The position numbers and the translations under genes were made by a program. A stretch of 64,000 nt of DNA from Vibrio syngnathi. Its GTDB lineage: Bacteria; Pseudomonadota; Gammaproteobacteria; Enterobacterales; Vibrionaceae. Under the pieces are notes generated by a model that was given only the letters and a program-made list of their open reading frames with translations, searched no databases and was not told the origin of the DNA. The stretch is from the NCBI RefSeq assembly GCF_002119525.1, contig NZ_CP017917.1, forward strand, positions 1,364,001-1,428,000, written 5' to 3'. The first letter of the stretch is position 1; each line of letters opens with the position of its first letter. This document shows positions 28,205 to 38,262 of the stretch, one piece after another.

Positions 28205-29558
28205 CATTTAGCTGCTCAATTAAGCGTTCTATACTGCCATTATGATCGATAACTTTGCCTTCGCTTACTACCCTTTTATATATTAAGCCTAGTTCTTTAA
28301 GGTCTGAACCAGATAATATTCCCTTCTCTTTTGCTGCTTCAGCTGTGGCGGCAATTTTGTTTGAAAGGAGTGACTTTCGTATATTTGACACTCTTTCCAC
28401 AAGAAAGAAAGCTTGAGCTTTTGAAGGGGTCTGGATAATTTCGCCAAAGAAATACTGCATTGCTGGAACAACCCCAAAACATCGATTTTCATACCTAACC
28501 GAACATATGTAGATTTCCAATATTCTCTGCTTCTCTAAAGCTTTGTCTAACCACGGAGCAAGTAGAATTTCTACAAATTTTCGGCGCTTTGTTTTACTAA
28601 GGTCAAGAATGAAGAGAGTACGTACTAGTTGTTGATGAATAGTTGACCCACCAGAGCGGCGCTTTAGCTTAAATAAACTCAAGATTCCACGCCCGATGGC
28701 TTTATAGCTGATACCGGAATGCTTATAAAAGTCCCTATCTTCAATGAACACTAATAGTTGTATTAAATTTTTGAAAGAAACCTTATGTCTACCAGTTTCG
28801 TATGTAGCGAGGTTTGCTCGATAAATTAAATATTCAATATTTGGTGCGACAGGTAAACTGATTAGTTTGCTTAGTCGTTGAGTAATTAAGAGTCTGAGGT
28901 TTTCATGGGTGTCTAACAATGACGTTCGAAAAATAAGTGTAAAGGCTAAAATCCATAGCACAGTTAATAATGCTACTAACGTTAGCGGCTCCATCGAAAT
29001 CAAATCTAGCGGAACACTTTTAATTAGCATTGCCAATAATAAGAAGAAAATACAACTTGAAATAATTAACAAAATCCAAAAAGGGTAAGCTGCATATGAA
29101 AACCAACCCGGGAACAATTTTATGGATAATGGTTGATCGGCGCCTTCAACTCTCCAGTTAGGTAAAACCAACTGAATCTTTCCATATGAGAGACCTAACA
29201 TTCTTCTTAATATTACAATTTTTCGGCTAGCAAATGTTATAGCTCTTTGCCTATCGGCGAAGTACTTGACACTTATTAGTGCAAACATCGTAACCACAAG
29301 CAAAAGAACTATTGGTGTAGCGTAATTAGGTAGCACGGGAGCAAGTGTTGCGGATAATTTTTCAGTTGAACTTACTGCTAACGAACCAAGTGTGGCTGAT
29401 GCAACCAAAGTGATATTTGAAGCATTAAGAAAAACTCGCTCTTCTGATTCGAGGGCTTTAGCTGCAACTTGGTATTCCTCTAGAGCTATATCGCGCTTTG
29501 TAAAATGATAGGTAGGGAAATGCTGTTTCCAGCCATCATTTTGATCATCTTGAATCAT
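28200..29558 (-). CDS. Four-helix membrane protein with GT51 transglycosylase domain
   Basis: The protein has 452 residues. A cytoplasmic-looking N-terminus with a helical stretch (about 20-45) precedes four hydrophobic helices at about 46-63, 79-99, 153-180 and 190-211. A C-terminal GT51 domain (about 255-395) follows. All main GT51 motifs can be read: EDRDFYKH (273-280, catalytic Glu273), GGSTIHQQL (303-311) and the KRRKFVEILL to ILEIYI stretch (324-351). GT51 enzymes polymerise lipid II into peptidoglycan, but they normally have one membrane anchor and often a transpeptidase domain, which is missing here. The helix arrangement is unusual. It lies upstream of the HNH gene, probably in one transcript. 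Confidence 0.8.
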   Translation of the reverse strand: MIQDDQNDGWKQHFPTYHFTKRDIALEEYQVAAKALESEERVFLNASNITLVASATLGSLAVSSTEKLSATLAPVLPNYATPIVLLLVVTMFALISVKYFADRQRAITFASRKIVILRRMLGLSYGKIQLVLPNWRVEGADQPLSIKLFPGWFSYAAYPFWILLIISSCIFFLLLAMLIKSVPLDLISMEPLTLVALLTVLWILAFTLIFRTSLLDTHENLRLLITQRLSKLISLPVAPNIEYLIYRANLATYETGRHKVSFKNLIQLLVFIEDRDFYKHSGISYKAIGRGILSLFKLKRRSGGSTIHQQLVRTLFILDLSKTKRRKFVEILLAPWLDKALEKQRILEIYICSVRYENRCFGVVPAMQYFFGEIIQTPSKAQAFFLVERVSNIRKSLLSNKIAATAEAAKEKGILSGSDLKELGLIYKRVVSEGKVIDHNGSIERLIEQLNV

Positions 29559-31335
<1,777 letters not shown>

Positions 31336-31403
31336 TTCTCCTTGGCCTCGGCACTTAGGTGTCGAGACCACAGTTCTGACTTAAACATCAGAGCGAAACT
31401 GTC

Positions 31404-31433
31404 TTCACCACCTCCTGCCCGGTGGGTGGTGAA
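31404..31433. other. Hairpin in the frmA-fghA spacer
   Basis: TTCACCACC pairs with GGTGGTGAA over a 12-base loop. There is no T-run after it, so it may be a partial terminator or mRNA-processing element. A smaller hairpin (CTCGGCAC/GTGTCGAG) precedes it. Confidence 0.5.
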
Positions 31434-31491
31434 ACTTTAAATGATATAGACACGTTATTCCCCAAACCATCAACCTAACGGAGCACAATAG

Positions 31492-32331
31492 ATGACAATC
31501 GAAAACATTAGCCAAGCAAAGGTTGCTGGTGGTTGGCACAAACAATACACCCACTTTTCTGCAACGCTTGACTGCAACATGCGTTTTGCGATTTTCTTGC
31601 CACCTAATGCAAGCAAAGAAAACCCAGTTCCTGTTTTGTATTGGTTATCAGGCTTAACCTGTACCGATGAAAACTTCATGCAAAAAGCCGGCGCTTTCAA
31701 AGCCGCGGCAGAGCAAGGCATTGCTATTGTTGCACCTGATACAAGCCCGCGCGGCGAAGGTGTTGCCGACAGTGAAAGCTACGATCTCGGCCAAGGTGCA
31801 GGCTTCTATCTGAATGCCACTCAAGCACCATGGGACAGCCATTACCACATGTATGATTATGTGGTAACAGAGCTCCCAGCTTTGATTGAATATTTCTTCC
31901 CAGTAACGTCTGTGAAATCGATTTCTGGTCACAGCATGGGCGGACATGGTGCACTAACGATTGGCATCAAGAACGAAAACAACTACCGTTCTATCTCTGC
32001 ATTCAGCCCGATAACAAACCCAATGCAATGCCCTTGGGGACAGAAAGCCTTCAACCAATATCTAGGCTTAGATATTGAAGAGTGGAAACACTACGATGCC
32101 TCTGAGCTTCTAAAAACCAAAGGCACTAAGCTACCAATGTTAGTAGACCAAGGCGAAGCCGATAACTTCCTAATTGAGCAGCTAAAGCCTGAACAGTTAG
32201 TGGAAGCCGCTAAGGTAACGAATGCCGATTTAGAGCTACGTATGCAGCCAGGTTACGACCACAGCTACTTCTTCATCTCTAGCTTTATTGATGAGCATAT
32301 TGAGTTCCACGCTGCTTATCTAAACAAGTAG
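31492..32331 (+). CDS. fghA: S-formylglutathione hydrolase
   Basis: This 279-residue esterase-D-type alpha/beta hydrolase releases formate and glutathione from S-formylglutathione, the second step after FrmA. The nucleophile is Ser148 in GHSMGGHGA; Asp224 and His257 (GYDHSYFF) complete the triad. The GLTCTDENF oxyanion region is also conserved. It lies downstream of frmA on the same strand with a hairpin but no strong terminator between, so a shared transcript is likely. A terminator follows at 32347. Confidence 0.95.
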   Translation: MTIENISQAKVAGGWHKQYTHFSATLDCNMRFAIFLPPNASKENPVPVLYWLSGLTCTDENFMQKAGAFKAAAEQGIAIVAPDTSPRGEGVADSESYDLGQGAGFYLNATQAPWDSHYHMYDYVVTELPALIEYFFPVTSVKSISGHSMGGHGALTIGIKNENNYRSISAFSPITNPMQCPWGQKAFNQYLGLDIEEWKHYDASELLKTKGTKLPMLVDQGEADNFLIEQLKPEQLVEAAKVTNADLELRMQPGYDHSYFFISSFIDEHIEFHAAYLNK

Positions 32332-32345
32332 TCATACCTATTTAG

Positions 32346-32381
32346 CCCACACCTGGCAAAAGCTTAGGTGTGGACTTTTTG
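32346..32381 (+). terminator. Terminator after fghA
   Basis: CCACACCT and AGGTGTGG form an eight-bp stem with an 11-base loop, followed by ACTTTTTG. Confidence 0.8.
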
Positions 32382-32607
32382 TGCCTGTTATTTATTCGCA
32401 AGAATATGAACATTGCGTTGTGAGTAGATTGTCATAAGCATGCTGTCTTAATGGAGATTGATGAACAGTGTGTCAATTCGTTCGAACTTACTAACAATTC
32501 GAACTTACTAACAAATGGGTGATGCCTTCACTGATTCATACTCTTACAATCAGCAAATCAAACCTGTTACCATAGCGTCTTCAACATCACCTATTTTGAA
32601 GGTTGCT

Positions 32608-33009
32608 ATGAAAGCAATTAAGACTCTTTTCTTCCTGATGGTTTTATTAAGCGGTCTGTTTACCGCTTGGCTGTTTATCCCGATTCCAGCAACAATGGAC
32701 AAGCAAACGCTCGACGTTCCATTATCGGAACCATTCAAGCTTGTGGCGTATCGCAGCAACCCGAATGATGCGAGCAAGCCGCTGACCTACCACTACTATG
32801 TGATTTCAGATGTGGTTGGCGTAGACGACATGGACCCGTTCCTGATTACCACCGACCAGTTCGTGAAGCTTGGCGAATTCGACGAGAATACATTCAACTT
32901 AACGGTTAACGGTAAGATCGAGAGTTACACCAATGATCTGTGGATCCAAAAGGCCGACGGCAAACTGCAACACTTGTATGTAAGTGTTGATGCTAACTAT
33001 GTCCGCTAA
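32608..33009 (+). CDS. Membrane-anchored hypothetical protein
   Basis: The 133-residue protein has one N-terminal membrane anchor or uncleaved signal (about 5-27, TLFFLMVLLSGLFTAWLF). Its small periplasmic domain (about 30-133) contains TYHYYVISDVVGVDDMDPF. No family is recognised. The ATG at 32608 is preceded by GAAGG; a longer frame from 32515 adds 31 residues without a ribosome site and would bury the signal. It stands alone between terminators. Confidence 0.7.
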   Translation: MKAIKTLFFLMVLLSGLFTAWLFIPIPATMDKQTLDVPLSEPFKLVAYRSNPNDASKPLTYHYYVISDVVGVDDMDPFLITTDQFVKLGEFDENTFNLTVNGKIESYTNDLWIQKADGKLQHLYVSVDANYVR

Positions 33010-33036
33010 GATCGAGCAGCAATAAACCTCATTTCT

Positions 33037-33070
33037 AAAACTGCGCTTTGGCTTCCAAGCGCAGTTTTTG
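33037..33070 (+). terminator. Terminator after membrane-anchored gene
   Basis: AAAACTGCGCTT pairs with AAGCGCAGTTTTT over a short loop, with a trailing T-run. Confidence 0.85.
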
Positions 33071-33112
33071 TTTCTAGTGCAATTTTTGTTTCAAGCCGCC
33101 CGCTTTCACGCT

Positions 33113-33160
33113 CCTCTTATCCTCTTATCCTCTTATCCTCTTATCCTCTTATCCTCTTAT
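33113..33160. repeat. Six-copy 8-bp tandem repeat (CCTCTTAT)
   Basis: Six exact head-to-tail copies of CCTCTTAT are followed by a degenerate TCTCTTTT. The array sits in the non-coding space about 155 bases before the Nudix gene. Pure short repeats of this kind change length readily. Confidence 0.95.
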
Positions 33161-33315
33161 TCTCTTTTCCACTTTCACCCTCGACTGCCCTTTCTCTCAA
33201 GGTGATAAAAACAATCTAAATGTCGCAAGCCGCATAGGTGTTACAAGCCCTTAAGATGTTATAAGCTCCACCTATGCTCGACGCCCTATAAATCAAGAAT
33301 AATAAAGGATCACTC

Positions 33316-34053
33316 GTGGAATTTACGCTCGACAAATTTAACGGCATCATCATCGACCCAGCAACCGCCCCTCACGATGCGGACTCATTCAATGCCGAAC
33401 TCAGCGAGATCACCGAATTTTCAAAGCAGAATAACAAAGGCATCATTTGGATTAGTTTACCTATTTCTCTCTCGCACCTTATTCCGGTGGCGACTGAACT
33501 TGGCTTTGTGTTTCACAACTGTTTGGAAGACGAAATTACACTGATCCATAAATCCGAGATTGTAGAGTTTGTGCCTTTCATCCCGACCCACACCTTGGGC
33601 GCAGGCGCATTGATCACCAACGAACATAATCAAGTGCTGATGATTAATGAGCACGGTATGACAGGCTACAAATTACCGGGCGGCCATATTGAGTTGGGTG
33701 AAGGCATTGAAGAATCAGTGGTTAGGGAAACCTTGGAAGAGACAGGTATCGAAGCCACATTCATTTCAGTGGTTGGCATGGCGACGAGACACCCGTATCA
33801 GTTTGGCAAATCGAACCTCTACTTTATTTGCCACCTTATTGCTCAAACCCAAGAGATTGCGATTCAAGACACCGATGAAATTGCAGAGGCTAAATGGGTT
33901 GATGTTGAAGAGTACATTAACAACCCTGACAGTTACCCGTTTAACCGCCAATTAGTCGGTTCTCTGATAGGCAAACAAGGATTAGAGCTTACTCAGCTAG
34001 AAGGTAATTCAGGCCCAACCCACAAGCCCGAGATCTTCTTTTCGCAAAACTAG
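33316..34053 (+). CDS. Nudix hydrolase with NUDT6-like N-terminal domain
   Basis: The 245-residue protein has the Nudix box at residues 122-144 (GGHIELGEG to EETGI). This is complete for the metal-binding glutamates of the family that cleaves nucleoside-diphosphate-linked compounds. The preceding 90 residues form an extra domain resembling the pre-Nudix region of NUDT6 and plant Nudix proteins. The exact substrate cannot be read from sequence. The GTG start at 33316 is preceded by AAAGGA. It is monocistronic, with a terminator at 34068 and the CCTCTTAT microsatellite upstream. Confidence 0.9.
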   Translation: MEFTLDKFNGIIIDPATAPHDADSFNAELSEITEFSKQNNKGIIWISLPISLSHLIPVATELGFVFHNCLEDEITLIHKSEIVEFVPFIPTHTLGAGALITNEHNQVLMINEHGMTGYKLPGGHIELGEGIEESVVRETLEETGIEATFISVVGMATRHPYQFGKSNLYFICHLIAQTQEIAIQDTDEIAEAKWVDVEEYINNPDSYPFNRQLVGSLIGKQGLELTQLEGNSGPTHKPEIFFSQN

Positions 34054-34067
34054 AACGACTCAGACAT

Positions 34068-34100
34068 AAAAACGCCCAACTCATATGAATTGGGCGTTTT
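34068..34100. terminator. Terminator between Nudix and aldehyde dehydrogenase genes
   Basis: AAAACGCCCAA pairs with TTGGGCGTTTT over an eight- to ten-base loop. A/T flanks make it usable in both directions. Confidence 0.85.
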
Positions 34101-34193
34101 GGTTTTAGCTCTTCTTTTATTAATTAAGCCGACTGCGTTGTTAGTTATTCTTTATTCCCATGATTCATTCTCATACTTTTAGAACGAACCGTA

Positions 34194-35714
34194 TTAGAAG
34201 AAGCCCAACGGATTAGTATCGTAGCTGATCAACAGGTTCTTAGTGTTTTGGTAGTGATCGAGCATCATCTTATGTGTCTCACGGCCAATACCCGATTTTT
34301 TGTAACCACCAAACGCCGCGTGTGCTGGGTACGCGTGGTAACAGTTCACCCAAATACGCCCCGCTTCAATGTTACGACCCATGCGATACGCAAGGTTTGC
34401 ATCACGTGTCCACACGCCTGCACCCAAGCCATACTCGGTGTCATTGGCGATCTCTAGCGCTTCTGCTTCGTTTTTAAACGTCGTTACCGCGATAACTGGG
34501 CCGAAGATCTCTTCTTGGAATACACGCATCTTGTTGTGTCCTTCCAACATGGTTGGTTGAATGTAATAACCATTCCCAAGATCATCGGGTTGCTGCGCAA
34601 TCTCACCACCTGTTAGCACTTTCGCTCCCTCTTGACGACCGATTTCTAGGTAGCTCAAGATCTTATCAAACTGCTCTTTTGAAGCTTGTGCGCCAACCTG
34701 AGTATCGGTATCTAACGGGTTACCTTGTTTAATGGTTTGAGCACGCTCAACCACCTTGGCGATGAACTTGTCGTACACCGATTCATGAATCAGTACGCGC
34801 GATGGACAGGTACACACTTCACCTTGGTTGAAGAACGCAAGCAGCATGCCTTCGACACACTTATCCAGGTATTCATCTTCATGGTTAAAGATATCTGGGA
34901 AGTAGATGTTTGGAGACTTACCACCAAGCTCAACCGTTGATGGAATCAAGCTTTCAGCCGCACATTTCAGAATATGATGTCCAACTTCAGTTGAGCCAGT
35001 AAACGCCAATTTAGCCAAACGATCACTGGTTGCCAGTGCTTGACCCGCTTCGCTACCAAAACCATTAACAATGTTGACCACACCTGCAGGTAGAAGATCG
35101 GCGATCTTCTCCATCATCACCAAAATTGATGTGGGTGTTTGCTCGGCAGGTTTCATCACTACACAACAGCCCGCTGCTAGCGCAGGTGCCAATTTCCAAG
35201 CCGCCATTAAGATCGGGAAGTTCCAAGGAATGATCTGCCCAACCACACCAATCGGTTCTGGGAAGTGGTAACTTGCGGTGTTTGAATCGAGCTCGGCTGC
35301 GCTGCCTTCTTGAGCTCGAATACAACCCGCAAAGTAACGGAAGTGATCGACAACCAAAGGAATGTCTGCCGCTAAGGTTTCACGCACAGGTTTGCCGTTT
35401 TCCCATGTCTCGGCGACTGCGATTTCTTCTAGGTTCGCTTCAATACGGTCGGCAATTTTAAGTAGGATGTTGGAGCGCTCAGTCACACTGGTCGAAGCCC
35501 AACTTGCACGAGCAGCATGCGCCGCATCGAGTGCCAAGCTAATGTCCGCCTCGGTTGAACGTGCCACTTGGCAATACACCTGACCATTCACTGGGGAAGT
35601 GTTATCAAAATACTCGCCGCTGACAGGCTTCACCCACTCGCCACCGATAAAGTTATCGTATTGCGCTTTAAAATTAACCACTGCGTTATCACTACCCGGC
35701 TGTGCGTAAATCAT
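34194..35714 (-). CDS. NAD-dependent aldehyde dehydrogenase (AldB/ExaC/AcoD-like)
   Basis: The 506-residue ALDH-superfamily enzyme oxidises aldehydes, probably acetaldehyde, to acids. Catalytic Cys301 is in [12 protein letters not shown] and general base Glu262 is in VELGGKSPN. The NAD-binding FTGSTEVG and the substrate-site GQIIPWNFP are clear. The pattern [13 protein letters not shown] is typical of the AldB/ExaC/AcoD group. GAAGGA precedes the ATG at 35714. It is divergent from an AcoR-type sigma-54 activator, and a sigma-54 promoter with canonical spacing lies at 35898-35914, so the two genes very likely form a regulator/target pair responding to an aldehyde, alcohol or acetoin. Confidence 0.94.
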   Translation of the reverse strand: MIYAQPGSDNAVVNFKAQYDNFIGGEWVKPVSGEYFDNTSPVNGQVYCQVARSTEADISLALDAAHAARASWASTSVTERSNILLKIADRIEANLEEIAVAETWENGKPVRETLAADIPLVVDHFRYFAGCIRAQEGSAAELDSNTASYHFPEPIGVVGQIIPWNFPILMAAWKLAPALAAGCCVVMKPAEQTPTSILVMMEKIADLLPAGVVNIVNGFGSEAGQALATSDRLAKLAFTGSTEVGHHILKCAAESLIPSTVELGGKSPNIYFPDIFNHEDEYLDKCVEGMLLAFFNQGEVCTCPSRVLIHESVYDKFIAKVVERAQTIKQGNPLDTDTQVGAQASKEQFDKILSYLEIGRQEGAKVLTGGEIAQQPDDLGNGYYIQPTMLEGHNKMRVFQEEIFGPVIAVTTFKNEAEALEIANDTEYGLGAGVWTRDANLAYRMGRNIEAGRIWVNCYHAYPAHAAFGGYKKSGIGRETHKMMLDHYQNTKNLLISYDTNPLGFF

Positions 35715-35897
35715 AGTTAGATCCTTCTTTGATTTTTAGTCGTTGTTTATTCGTTATTGATCTTATGTTGTCGAGCTAGCATGGCGGCTTCCCTTGAGAA
35801 CAGATCTCATGAAAAGAGCTCTAAAAAAGAGTGTCACCATGTTTATGCTTTCTGTTTAAAACACTGATACTTCGTGTTTTCTTCACAACAGTGACAA

Positions 35898-35914
35898 CGC
35901 AAATCACACGCCAG
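35898..35914 (-). promoter_or_regulatory. Sigma-54 promoter for aldehyde dehydrogenase
   Basis: On the minus strand the sequence reads CTGGCGTGTGATTTGCG. The GG and GC doublets are separated by exactly ten bases, as required for -24/-12 promoters, and TGGC plus TTGC are intact. Confidence 0.75.
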
Positions 35915-36023
35915 AACTTCAAAACTTGTTGTTAATAAATTGTAAAACTATGATTACCAAACGTTTACAACCCAAAGTGAGTTGGCATTGAACGGACGTA
36001 TGGAAACCACTCCAGTGTTCAAC

Positions 36024-36064
36024 TGTTCCAAATTGGTACACCCTCACTGTTACGACATGGAACA
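36024..36064. promoter_or_regulatory. Candidate upstream activator sites for AcoR-type protein
   Basis: TGTTCCA (36024-36030) and TGGAACA (36058-36064) are inverted copies, with another ACTGTT near 36047. They lie about 110-160 bases upstream of the sigma-54 promoter, a normal distance for enhancer binding. Confidence 0.5.
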
Positions 36065-36067
36065 GTC

Positions 36068-37855
36068 ATGCACCTTCAACAAGCAAACACCTCAGATTGG
36101 CTTTCGTCTTCTTGGCACCGCAGCACAGAAGCGGGTCTAAAACAGAGACGACTTCCCGAAGACATTCGCCTGCCACAATCGATTCTTAAACAGCGACGTC
36201 ATCAATCATCTGACTTGATTCACATCGTCGAACGTAATGCGCTACCTCTGTTTAATCAGATGTTTGCACGCACCGACAGTCGTTTGATTCTGACGGATAT
36301 CGAGGGCGTGATTCTGGCAAGTTGGGGACAGGAGCGGTTTAAAGAGAAGCTGACGTCAATTGCACTCAGCTCGGGAGCGTGTTGGCAGGAACAACTTAAA
36401 GGTACTAACGCGATTGGCACCGCCATTGTGGAAGCAAAACCCGTATCCATCATTGGCGAACAGCACTTCATCCACCAGCATCGATTTATCAGTTGTTCAG
36501 CAAGCCCGGTGTTTGATCATCAAGGTCAAATGGTTGGCGTATTGGACATCACCAGTGAGCAGCAACAACACGACAGTTCAGTGCAGTTGCTGGTTCAAAA
36601 TATGGTTCAACTCGTTGAGAATCAGCTATTGAGTCACATCCCACAAGGCACTACTCGTATTGACCTCGCGTGCGAGAAATCGTTATTACACAGTGGTTGG
36701 CAAGGCATTGTGATAGCCAATGAAGCAGGTGAAGTGGTGGCGCACAATCAGGTCGCCTCTCAACTGTTGGATCAAACCTCGATCGTCGGCGAATGCATCG
36801 AGACTCTCTTCAATCGAGACTCATTTGATGCACCTTTTGTGTTTGAGAAACAGCACCTCAAACAACCAACTGCAAAACGCACGCGTTCCATTTCAGCATC
36901 GTGCGATTTGCACCATGGCGAACAACAAATTGAACATGCTTGGCAGCAAGCCAACAAGGTAATCGACAAAGGGATCAGCCTATTAATCTTAGGAGAAACG
37001 GGCGTTGGCAAAGGCGAATTTGTTAAGGCGCTACACAAGCAGAGCCAACGCAAATCCTCTCCCTTAGTGGCGGTGAATTGTGGTGCGCTGCCGAAAGATC
37101 TTATCGAATCAGAACTGTTTGGTTACGCACCGGGCGCTTTTACTGGCGCAAGCCACAAAGGATTCCAAGGTAAGATCCGCCAAGCAGACAAGGGAATTCT
37201 GTTTCTCGATGAGATCGCCGACATGCCATTGGAGGCTCAATGTCGACTGCTGCATGTTCTGCAAGATAAGTCAGTCGTCCCTGTGGGTTCAAATCAAAGC
37301 TACCAAGTCGATTGTCAGATCATCGCCGCCACTCATAAAAACCTAGAACAGTTGGTCGCTACGGGGGAATTTAGACAAGATCTCTTTTACCGCCTGAATG
37401 GCTTGGCCTTTACTCTGCCAAGCTTGCAACACCGACAAGACAAGCACGCCCTAATCGAACACATTCATCGTAAATACGCAGAAGATGAACAGACAATCTG
37501 CCCGCACTTAATGAGCTTGCTGTGCGCCTATTCATGGCCCGGTAATATCCGTGAATTAGATAACTTACTTAAGGTCGCAGCCCTACTCGCGAGCGATGAA
37601 GCACAACTCACACTCGAGCATGTGCCTAGCCACCTTGCTCAACATCTCACGTTATTAACGCAAGATAATCAGCATCAACTGACGAAACCTAATAGCACCA
37701 TAGGCACAACGAATACCAATTTAAGAAGTACAGTTGAAGATACCTTGTTGCAAACCTATCAAGCGAACCAAGGCAACATCAGCAAGACATCGCGAATACT
37801 GGGTATCAGCCGCAACACCATTTATCGAAAACTAAAGAGCTTGGGGATTCTTTAA
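36068..37855 (+). CDS. AcoR-type sigma-54-dependent activator
   Basis: The 595-residue protein has an N-terminal GAF-like sensing region (about 60-165), a PAS-like segment (about 210-255), an AAA+ ATPase (about 290-510) and a C-terminal Fis-type helix-turn-helix (about 555-595, GNISKTSRILGISRNTIYRK). Walker A is GETGVGKG (309-316), the sigma-54 contact loop GAFTGA is at 356-361 and Walker B ILFLDE is at 377-382. All parts needed for activation are present. The architecture matches AcoR, the activator of acetoin or alcohol/aldehyde catabolism. The divergent aldehyde dehydrogenase with its sigma-54 promoter is the obvious target. Confidence 0.94.
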   Translation: MHLQQANTSDWLSSSWHRSTEAGLKQRRLPEDIRLPQSILKQRRHQSSDLIHIVERNALPLFNQMFARTDSRLILTDIEGVILASWGQERFKEKLTSIALSSGACWQEQLKGTNAIGTAIVEAKPVSIIGEQHFIHQHRFISCSASPVFDHQGQMVGVLDITSEQQQHDSSVQLLVQNMVQLVENQLLSHIPQGTTRIDLACEKSLLHSGWQGIVIANEAGEVVAHNQVASQLLDQTSIVGECIETLFNRDSFDAPFVFEKQHLKQPTAKRTRSISASCDLHHGEQQIEHAWQQANKVIDKGISLLILGETGVGKGEFVKALHKQSQRKSSPLVAVNCGALPKDLIESELFGYAPGAFTGASHKGFQGKIRQADKGILFLDEIADMPLEAQCRLLHVLQDKSVVPVGSNQSYQVDCQIIAATHKNLEQLVATGEFRQDLFYRLNGLAFTLPSLQHRQDKHALIEHIHRKYAEDEQTICPHLMSLLCAYSWPGNIRELDNLLKVAALLASDEAQLTLEHVPSHLAQHLTLLTQDNQHQLTKPNSTIGTTNTNLRSTVEDTLLQTYQANQGNISKTSRILGISRNTIYRKLKSLGIL

Positions 37856-38262
37856 TAATGAACATTAACAGTGGCTTGGTTACTTCGATTGAGCATGCAA
37901 AGTATAAATACGCACTTTTTAAGTGGGTACTCCGCACTTCGGGCTAAATTAAAGTGTGACTGATGTCATATAATGAGTAATATATATTCAGAACGCCCGC
38001 AAACTACAACCTCTTGATTTACCAGAAAATTAAAAACGGCATCAAGTATAAAATATCAACAAATACAATTAGATAATAGAATAAAAACAGCCATACACCT
38101 ATCTTATAGCTCCTCTCTAAAAGACATAATCCGGAGCGTTATACCATCCTATTTATATTTTTAATCACCCTATTCTTATTGTGTTCATTATTTAGAATTT
38201 TCCATTCACTTATCTTGTTTAAAATCTCTGAAAAACCACCACTATTTGGTTAGAGAGATAAT
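37856..38262. other. AT-rich intergenic region before Cache chemoreceptor
   Basis: This 407-base region has no gene. It contains one strong CRP-like site at 37955-37970 and is otherwise AT-rich. No terminator for the AcoR-type gene could be identified. Confidence 0.5.
37955..37970. promoter_or_regulatory. Candidate CRP site
   Basis: TGTGA-CTGATG-TCATA matches the CRP consensus at nine of ten half-site positions, about 290 bases before the chemoreceptor start. Confidence 0.5.

Larger units (their letters stand above)
35715..36067. other. Control region between aldehyde dehydrogenase and AcoR-type gene
   Basis: This 353-base region contains the sigma-54 promoter (35898-35914) and inverted TGTTCCA/TGGAACA repeats (36024-36064), with no gene. 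The leader between the sigma-54 promoter and the ALDH start is about 170 bases. Confidence 0.6.

Noticed and set aside
27154..29558. Integrated element borders around the HNH/GT51 cassette
   Set aside because: I looked for direct repeats, tRNA ends, integrase or transposase remnants at both sides and found none, so I report only composition and context.
33113..33160. Possible CRISPR array
   Set aside because: The units are 8 bp with no spacers; it is a simple microsatellite. The array at 57629 is rejected as CRISPR for the same reason.
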